Assembly (NCBI GenBank): GCA_015680685.1
Contig: MNCI01011487.1
Coordinates: forward strand, 466,555 to 520,832
Reading direction: 5' to 3'
Source of the DNA: Gnetum montanum
Lineage: Eukaryota > Streptophyta > Gnetopsida > Gnetales > Gnetaceae
DNA: 54,278 bases
A program made the position numbers and the translations under genes. How positions within the stretch are numbered: the stretch's first letter is position 1; each line of letters starts with the position of its first letter. A model generated the notes under the pieces. The model was given only the letters and a program-made list of their open reading frames with translations, made no database searches and was not told the DNA's origin. Shown here in pieces: positions 48,361-54,278 of this stretch.

Positions 48361-48551
48361 AACGCGGCATGAGTACGACTTGGTTACGAGAGTTGACGAA
48401 CGTGTATGGCTAGCCAAGGACTCAGCTACTCATCGCAATTAGATTCTCTCACCCTTACCTCCTAGAACGTGGGACAAGTACAACTTGATTACGAGCATCT
48501 ACGAATGTGTACGGTTAGTCAAGGAATCGGCTGCTTATCACACTTAGGTTA
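48361..48551 (+). repeat. 105-bp tandem duplication in E LTR
   Basis: AACGCGGCATGAGTACGACT (48361) and AACGTGGGACAAGTACAACT (48466) begin two units offset by 105 bases, with about 80 alignable bases each (TTACGAG, ACGAA.GTGTA.GG.TAG.CAAGGA, GCT.CT.ATC.CA). Not evident in A or B LTRs. Confidence 0.75.
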
Positions 48552-48955
48552 GTTAAGTTCCTCAGTACGACTGCTTCGAGCACGTGTGTTACGTGTGGTA
48601 ATCCCAGTAACGATTAGCGTTTGGTAGCCACAGTTGCACAGTTCAGGGTGTGTACGGCAAGTGGGAACGGATGCTGACGCTAGGACTTAGTGCTGTAGTT
48701 AGAGTTAGTTTTAGTTTCTCAACCCTTCACTGTTTAGCATAGGAGATAAATTGGAAAATACCAAAAAAATCATATATCTCGGACTTACTTAGCCATACAT
48801 CATGAGAACAACAAGTAAGTCTAGGAAGACAACGATTAATTAACCCCAAGTGTTCCTTGTGGTGTTTAGGCATTTAGTCTGTGGAGTTTGACCGGATCGC
48901 GCGTGCTACGCTTGTTTTGTATCGTTGAGTGTAGGGGTACCTCGCCACTCATCAT

Positions 48956-48974
48956 TGGCGCCGTTGCTAGGGAC
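48956..48974 (+). other. Primer-binding site of E (tRNA-Asp)
   Basis: TGGCGCCGTTGCTAGGGAC, one base after the LTR. It matches the complement of the plant tRNA-Asp 3' end (CCCCGGCAACGGCGCCA) in all but two of the first 17 bases. Confidence 0.93.
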
Positions 48975-49095
48975 TAAGTGTTTTTACGCCAATTAGAATA
49001 TTATGAAATCTTTCACATTGTTGTGAGCTTTAACAAACCTTTGGGTTAATCAGTTAATTAAGAACATAGATAACGGTGAATAGCACACCATTAAA

Positions 49096-51600
49096 ATGGC
49101 TTCTTCTCAAAAAATTAACTCACCTAAGGATAATACAGAAGATAGTCAGCATCACACGCATAACCTAGACCATCCATGTCCTAAACAATCTAAGGTCACA
49201 TATACTCATCCTGATGAGTATGTCCCTGACTTTACTTTTATTCTCCATCAAGATGAGCAACTGCGGTGGAGAGATTCCAAGGTAACATTGTGTTACCCCT
49301 GGATCGATCAGTCCCTAACATGCTTTTCCATGCCCTAGCACATATTCACATGCAAGAACTATTTGCGGAATACATTCTGGAAAACTTTGATACAAGGGAT
49401 TATCATCCCAAAAATGCCCAACGTATTCGGGACGAAAGGTAGGAGAGCCAACATTCATTGTTGAAGGGCAAGGTCCCCCATGTCCTTAGTGAAATAGGAG
49501 ATGAGGAGCCCCTCATAACAGGTTTCTTAGAAAATGATGTTCCTCCTCCTCACAATGGTCAAGAGGTTAGGGATCAGGGCCTTCAATCAACTGTACATGC
49601 TACAGGCTCTGATCCCCATGAGCACCAACTGTTCACGGCAGGAACAACCACTCACACTAAGGACGGACACTTAGATTGTTACAATGATCAGGGCCAAAGC
49701 AGCCGAAGAGAAGGTAAGAAACATTGCCACGGTGATGGATCCCCTTCCTCTTCTCCTTCATCTCACCATTCACACTCTCCTTCCACATTCGGGCGTAGCC
49801 ACTATGAGCATAATGGAGAGGGTAAAAGTAAAAAGGAAGATGAAAGACCTCGACAGGAAGGTCGAGAGGAGTTAGGACAAGGGCAAGGATGTAGGGAAAG
49901 TAGGGAACCACCATGAAGACATCACAGACATCATGATAGGGATGATCATGACAAATCCCTACTTGCAACTCGAAGCATGCTAGATATCACAGAGGCAGTT
50001 AGGATCCCCACAAGGCATCTAAAAGATAGTAGGATCAAGCGTTTGTACATAAATAATATCCCATGTTTTGAAGGGGGATACAACGCTGATCCTCAACATC
50101 ATTTACAGGCATTCCACGATGCCTGTGCCTTGCAAAATATAGATAATGAGTGGCAGAAGCTCAAGTTGTTCCCAAGGACACTCACCAAAGAAGCAGAGAG
50201 CTGGTACCGGTCCTTAGAACCGGAAACCATCAGGAGGTGGAGTACGATGCTTGAATTGTTCAACAAAAAATATCAAACGTACTCCAGAGTGTCTAACTTG
50301 CGTAAGCAGATCCAAGGCTGGAAACAAGGTGCTTATGAACCCTTGGATGCTGCCATGGCCCGTTACTATACACTGCTACATCGTTGCCCGGGCCATGGGT
50401 ATGCTAAGCGGGATCAACTTCGCCACATCATGGATGGGCTAAGAAATGAAACGAGAAGAACTCTTGGGACTTACGCCCAAGGGAGACTTTCCCAACTAAG
50501 AGCCCATGAAGTTGAAAGTTTGTTGGAACAAGTAGCACAAGAAGAGGGTGAGCTATGGAAAAGAGAAAGTGTGAAAGAATACAATCACGATCCCTCCCTT
50601 CGCAATAAGGGAGTAAAATTCTGTGATGAGGAGGATGAGTCACCACTCGAAGAGTTGGTGAATCAGAAAACTGTGCTGATCCAAAAGTTAACAACCGCGG
50701 TATCGGCTAAGGTAGACTAAATGTGGGATTCCTTAGACTCAAGAATAGAAACAGTCTTAAAAATCATAGAAGAGTCTAAGGTAGAGCAAGGTAGTGACAA
50801 AGGTAAAACCAAGCGGAGAAACTTAAGCCCTGCACATAACAAGGGTAAGGGGAAAATTCCTATCTCTGATGAGGCTGTAAATTCTGATTCAGACAATGAT
50901 AGTGGATGTGAGGTCTGCTATTATGACCATCCTAAGGGATGTTGCCCAATTATCTTACACCTGCAAGAGTCTGGGGTGTATGCATTAAATCCAAGACTTA
51001 ATCAACGGAAAACACCCCGAAGGTTACCTTACCCACAAGGTAACCCAAGGCAGTTCCACCAACCCTTATCATATTATCCAAGTGGAACGCCTCCATAGCC
51101 CATTGGACAACACCAGCAGTGGCAATACCCATAGTCATGGGGGATGCCACCGCCAACACATCAATACCCTTATCGGCAGCCTGATCCTTACAGTTATTAT
51201 GTGCAGCAGCCAGTTTCTCCAGGTGACTCTATGGTTCACACTACCCCCCCAACGTCATTACCAAGCTCGAGAGTACTTCAGGTGAACTTCTTCTCCTCTG
51301 GGAGATATCTCACATTCAGTCCATCCTCTAACTCCACCCGCACCTCTTCCACTTGTAGTTCCCATACAACCTATTCCAACAATGCAAGGGGAATTGCCTA
51401 CCCAACTGCAGTAACGTAACGCCGCGAGAGTTGTAAATATTCAGCATGTAAATATCCAACCGGGTGCTAGTTCTAACGACAACTATACAAAGAAGAGACC
51501 CTTTTTCAGAACTAGGAGCCCAGACAAACTTTCGCAACAACAAGAGGACAGGTACATGTATAGGCCTTTAACCACTAACTCTTCAGAGAACCCTTAAGTC
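49096..51600 (+). pseudogene. Gag of E, lightly decayed
   Basis: ATG 49096 follows the PBS by about 120 bases (MASSQKINSPKDNTEDSQHH). The N-terminal block VTYTHPDEYVPDFTFILHQD is shared with A and B. A frameshift near 49276 moves to a second frame, which then runs to about 51419, broken only by stops at 49441, 49914, 50718, 51096 and 51132, all explicable by C-to-T or similar changes. Capsid (Retrotrans_gag): LFPRTLTKEAESWYRSLEPE, LELFNKKYQTYSRVSNLR, ETRRTLGTYAQGRLSQLR (50150-50490). Knuckle CEVCYYDHPKGCC at 50907-50945, followed by LHLQESGVYALNP. Pro/Gln-rich linker 51000-51300. One more frame change before the protease. Confidence 0.88.
49711..49720 (+). promoter_or_regulatory. Candidate 5' splice site in E gag
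   Basis: AAG/GTAAGAA, a strong plant donor match. At the corresponding place in gag, B has AAG/GTAGGG (about 28291-28283) and A has AG/GTAAAG (about 11189-11181). Together with the acceptor before the third ORF it could produce a spliced subgenomic RNA. Inference from sequence only. Confidence 0.45.
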
Positions 51601-51612
51601 CAAAAGAGCGTA

Positions 51613-52170
51613 ATGCATACGGTTATGTTAACACATACCGTAACTGACTGGATCAAGGTAGGCCACCTTCCCAGGAAACTAAATGACCCTGGGAGTCCCT
51701 TTATTTATTTACAGATCGCTGGAAATGCACCACATCGGACTCTTCTTGACTCAAGTTCCGGAGTCAACTTAATTTCGCAAAAGATGTATCACACCTGGAA
51801 CCTGCCACAACTTAAGACGAGCAACATCCAACTAGAGCTGGCAGACCAGTCCATCACCATTCCCTTAGGATTGGTGGAGGATGTTATTACCATTGTGTGT
51901 GGTTGGTCCTACCCGGCAGACTTTCTGGTGATCGAAGTTAACAACAATGAAGGGGACTTCCCAATTATAATGGGAAGGGCATGGCTGAGCACAGTAGACG
52001 CATGCTTTAGGATCCGCAATCTTTCCTTGGAAATCTCTAAGATAAACATATGTGGAAAGATCGAGAAGAGGATAGTTCCATGCATCACATACAGTGATTC
52101 ATCGGGTGATGACATGGAGGAAATGTCTCCATGTAACAGGTGTGCCCAAGAAACTCTGCAACAAAGATGA
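51613..52170 (+). CDS. Aspartic protease domain of E
   Basis: 186-codon open frame with an alternative active site. VTDWIKVGHLPRKLNDPGSP precedes LLDSSSGVNLI (Asp codon 51748-51750); then QLELADQSITIPLGLVEDVI, CGWSYPADFLVIEV, FPIIMGRAWLSTVDACFRIR and SLEISK. The order fits Ty3/gypsy Athila proteases (DLGASVNL, LADRS, GVVEDV, PIILGRPFL). The core is intact in length. It ends at TGA 52168-52170, after which the same frame runs on. It is likely translated as part of gag-pro, not from its own ATG. Activity is uncertain because the D-S/T-G triplet reads D-S-S. Confidence 0.8.
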   Translation: MHTVMLTHTVTDWIKVGHLPRKLNDPGSPFIYLQIAGNAPHRTLLDSSSGVNLISQKMYHTWNLPQLKTSNIQLELADQSITIPLGLVEDVITIVCGWSYPADFLVIEVNNNEGDFPIIMGRAWLSTVDACFRIRNLSLEISKINICGKIEKRIVPCITYSDSSGDDMEEMSPCNRCAQETLQQR

Positions 52171-52443
52171 CTGTATGTAGCAACCACACAAGCAGTAGTA
52201 GACATCCCGTGGTTGACAGCTACTCGTAGGAGCAGAAAAATATGCATGGAACAAACTGAGGAAACTCATGCCAACAATCGTGACATAGACACATTGGAAC
52301 GTGAGCATCGCCAACTTCCACCCCTCAACTTAAGATCATCAATTGGGAGAAGTTGGGCACTTCTTAGAAATTCAAATAGATGCTCATTATTTCGGATCTC
52401 TCCCTTACAACTCAGTCATGGAGGAGATGGCCACCTATGCTAA
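52171..52443 (+). pseudogene. Pol remnant of E: linker fused to pol tail
   Basis: Same frame as the protease. The first part (YVATTQAVVDIPWLTATRRS to SIGRSWALL) matches the protease-RT linker of A (WLIADSN..., ISIGESW). From about 52365 the sequence jumps to the pol C-terminus, ISPLQLSHGGDGHLC, stop TAA 52441-52443, shared with A (5508) and B (22623). RT, RNase H and integrase, about 3 kb, are absent, and the join keeps the frame. Confidence 0.8.
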
Positions 52444-52462
52444 CCATATGGGGCCCTCAGTT

Positions 52463-52620
52463 CTTTTTCAATTTTTTTTTACACATTTTTATTTTACAAC
52501 GTTTTTGTTTTACACATTTTTGTTTTACAAATTTCTTTAACTTTTCTAATTTTTGTTTTACAACTTTCTGTAACCTTTTTAGTTTTTTTTTTGCACCATT
52601 GTTATACTTTTCTATTTTTT
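52463..52620 (+). repeat. T-rich degenerate tandem tract after pol stop
   Basis: Repeats of about 16 bases close to ACACATTTTTGTTTTAC (52480-52570). A and B have a T-rich tract on their coding strand at the same place (5341-5500 and 22491-22620). Confidence 0.7.
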
Positions 52621-53689
52621 GTGCATGTGTGTGTGTGTGTATCCACCCTGTAAGTTCTTCACCCAATAAGTGTTCGGGCCGATGGTATGAACTGTTTTTA
52701 CATTGATTGCTAATGTTTGGTTTTTACCTTTAAGTTACATTGTTGATACTAAGGTATGTTCTTTTGATATGGCAGGCAATGAGATCACTTCATCCATCCA
52801 TCCACCAAATTCTATGGTTTCTCTTGGCTTGGAAATGTATAGTTCCCTTTTAATAAGAACTTTAACGAATCAGTGACTGGGCATTTCTCAAACTAAGGAA
52901 GGACTCAAGGATTGCAAAGGGTGTGACTTCAAAGGAACTTCATGCTTTTTTGTTGGTCATTCACTTCGGTACTTGGCTATTTTCTTCTTGAGTTTTCTTA
53001 CCGTTCTGATGTGACCCAATAATCAGAAGCTGAGACAATAAAAATAAGAAGTCCTTGCATGGTGTGGTCCCCATGCATAAAAACACAAAACAAAAAAAAG
53101 TGAGGATTCAAAGCACACCCCTTAGATGAAATAAAATTTGGGCTGCAAGCACTGGTTATGGAACCAAAGTGTTTCCTCTAACTAAGGCCCTTCTCACTTC
53201 CCATTTCTCCCTTGTTTCATTGGAATGGTGGTGGCTCTTTGACGATGCATCCTTGTTATCCAAGTGGATGGTTTAACCAAATGCATTGATGCGAAGTCAC
53301 TGGAAGTGGTTGGTTTGAGCTCAGAGTTGGAATGAGATTTGGCAAGCCACATTAACCATAAAACACACAAGGGGCTGTACACCACCTTGTCCTTGGGATT
53401 CCATTCCATCCTCTTCTTTCCATCCTTCTCTCCATTGTTCACCTCATTGTCAGTTNGGTTCGCGATTAGTCATGGGGGTACGGGGCCTACTTTTTCGATT
53501 TTTCTCCTAAGCCCCAAATTTTTTCGTTTCTCTTCCTAACCCCTACACCTTCGGTAGTCATCATTTACATCTTCCCAGGTCCATATCAACCATACCACAA
53601 CCTAGCCAATGAACCTACACCGAAGCAAGGTGTTATTTATTTAATGATTCAATTACCCTTGCTAATATATGATTGTGTTGTGTGTGCAG
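52621..53689 (+). other. Post-pol spacer of E
   Basis: No gene. Shares blocks with A and B: GTGACTTCAAAGGAACTTCA (52920), TGCATGGTGTGGTCCCCATG (53057), GAAGTCACTGGAAGTGG (53293). It lacks the internal U3-like array of A, B and C. Base 53456 is N, and at 53468-53476 a PPT-like TCATGGGGGTA occurs. Confidence 0.6.
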
Positions 53690-53776
53690 ATGGCTATCAT
53701 ACAACAACGGAATGGATCTGGAGTAAACACTTGGAATGGAGCAGTGCTAAAGCAGCTATGCAAGGAGCAGAATTGA
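53690..53776 (+). pseudogene. Third-ORF stub of E with splice acceptor
   Basis: ATG 53690-53692 directly follows GTTGTGTGTGCAG, a good 3' splice site, as in B (GATTATAG/ATG) and A. It reads MAIIQQRNGSGVNTWNGAVL and stops at TGA 53774-53776 after 28 codons. The rest of the 940-codon ORF is missing. Downstream sequence 53777-54064 is untranslated. Confidence 0.6.
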
Positions 53777-53838
53777 TAATGCACTTACGGATGGACGACG
53801 GAAGGCGTAATCTAGGCGTTGGCAGCAGTAAGACTCTT

Positions 53839-53880
53839 CTCTCTTCTTCTCTTCTCTTCTCTCTCTCTCTTTCTCTCTCA
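53839..53880 (+). promoter_or_regulatory. Second acceptor-like polypyrimidine tract in E
   Basis: A long CT run (TCTTCTCTTCTCTTC..., then TCTCTCTCTTTCTCTCTCAG) ends in CAG at 53878-53880. It is the strongest 3' splice-site match in the window. No equivalent is seen in A or B. Confidence 0.45.
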
Positions 53881-54064
53881 GTTACCAACAAAGGCCTGAT
53901 GTCATTGTAATAAGGTGTTCACCCTTGTTGTCATGAACAACAGTCTTGTTAAGTCTTGTAATAATGAACCGTTCACATGTGATTCCATTAGTTCCATTTC
54001 CCTCAATAATCCCATACCTACCTGATATTATTGTAAAGAACTCGAGGATGAGTTTTCATTCCGT

Positions 54065-54074
54065 CATGGGGGTG
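54065..54074 (+). other. Polypurine tract of E
   Basis: CATGGGGGTG directly before the 3' LTR start TGATGAG. B has TGTGGGGGTA in the same place. Confidence 0.85.
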
Positions 54075-54278
54075 TGATGAGACGCGAATTGCACAGGCCG
54101 CGATATCGCATCCCCTACAATATTGCATACGCGATATCGTGTCATTCCCTACGATATCGCATACGCGATATCGCGGTCCACCACCAAATCTATAAATAAG
54201 AGGCAACAGTCCCCTCATTTGGAATCATAGGCATAAAGTAGCAAAGCTCTGGCGGATTGATCACCCCAGAGATAGAAT
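54075..54278 (+). repeat. 3' LTR of E (first 204 bases)
   Basis: Same start and TATA region as the 5' LTR, running off the window. It holds five CGATATCG-type palindromes (54101, 54118, 54132, 54152, 54166) instead of three. Confidence 0.93.
54101..54198 (+). promoter_or_regulatory. E 3' LTR promoter: five palindromes and TATA
   Basis: Steps 17, 14, 20, 14. The second unit reads CAATATTG, which is CGATATCG with both CpGs decayed. TATAAATA at 54191-54198. In a new copy this LTR end would supply the U3. Confidence 0.8.

Larger units (their letters stand above)
48028..48954 (+). repeat. 5' LTR of E
   Basis: 927 bases, TGATGAG...CTCATCA. U3 is only about 80 bases to the TATA box, so R plus U5 take up some 800 bases. 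CpG-rich compared with the surrounding sequence. Against the visible 3' LTR, about 6 differences in 109 bases downstream of the TATA box, plus a different number of palindromes upstream. Confidence 0.93.
48028..54278 (+). mobile_element. Element E: non-autonomous Athila-like element
   Basis: 5' LTR 48028-48954, PBS, gag 49096 on, protease, a pol remnant with an RT-INT deletion, spacer, third-ORF stub, PPT, 3' LTR from 54075 (cut by the window end). Internal region 5.1 kb against 11-12 kb in A and B. LTR ends, PBS, gag, protease, pol tail, spacer blocks and PPT match A and B, so it is the same family. It is far less decayed: long frames survive with a few stops. Inserted in D's 3' LTR. It can be called a gag-protease-only (TR-GAG-like) element. 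Confidence 0.88.

Noticed and set aside
49270-49285. CCAAGGTAACA as the gag splice donor
   Set aside because: It sits at E's private frameshift and is not shared by A or B; the site at 49714 is a better candidate.
49657-49968. 103-codon minus-strand ORF in E gag
   Set aside because: Antisense to the charged gag linker, which is less decayed and so leaves chance open frames.
52380-52706. 108-codon Phe-rich ORF
   Set aside because: A frame-shadow through the T-rich tract after pol; low complexity.
79-54278. CRISPR-like array from the regular 14-bp or 34-bp repeats
   Set aside because: Units are contiguous without unique spacers, in plant retrotransposon context; these are tandem repeats.

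Overview
The window is a block of nested, decayed LTR retrotransposons from a plant nuclear genome. I found no host gene, rRNA, tRNA or CRISPR array. The plant assignment rests on three things: the Athila-type Ty3/gypsy pol blocks with a tRNA-Asp-like primer-binding site, the SIRE/Tork-type Ty1/copia pol, and the chromovirus-type gypsy with a tRNA-Met primer site. The density of nested elements suggests a large genome, but the species cannot be named from this sequence. Nearly every reading frame is broken. Many of the stops look like CAA/CAG to TAA/TAG or CGA to TGA, which is the decay expected of methylated C. The ORFs visible in the old copies are fragments, not working genes.

Layout. 1-78: tip of an LTR (minus strand) of the same family as element E, inserted in A's LTR. 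79-12692: element A (minus), Athila-like, with 3' LTR, third ORF, internal promoter-like block, INT, RH, RT, PR, gag, PBS and 5' LTR. 12693-13900: unassigned flank. 13901-38192: element C (minus), a third and older Athila-like copy, split by two insertions: B (16673-29886, minus, a second complete Athila-like copy) and F (29970-36148, minus, a copia element). 38193-48027: element D (plus), a chromovirus-type gypsy inserted in C; about 4 kb of foreign or repetitive sequence lies between its PBS and gag, including a 34-bp minisatellite. 48028-54278: element E (plus), inserted in D's 3' LTR. E is the least decayed relative of A/B/C and runs off the window inside its 3' LTR.

How the parts work together. 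The A/B/C/E family encodes gag, protease, RT, RNase H and integrase, followed by a long untranslated spacer and then a third ORF of about 940 codons (Athila env-like position). E has kept gag and protease, but RT-RH-INT and almost all of the third ORF are deleted; it looks like a non-autonomous gag-protease derivative that would depend on full copies.

The most unusual signal is regulatory. All copies carry short repeats on a 14-bp pitch (14 with occasional 17-20) just upstream of the LTR TATA box. A second array of the same kind, followed by its own TATA-like box, lies inside A, B and C upstream of the third ORF. In E's LTR the repeats are CpG-rich palindromes with a CGATATCG core, three in the 5' LTR and at least five in the 3' LTR. 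The third-ORF start also sits directly after a splice-acceptor-like AG. The element therefore seems to have two possible routes, splicing and an internal U3-like promoter, for expressing the same ORF.
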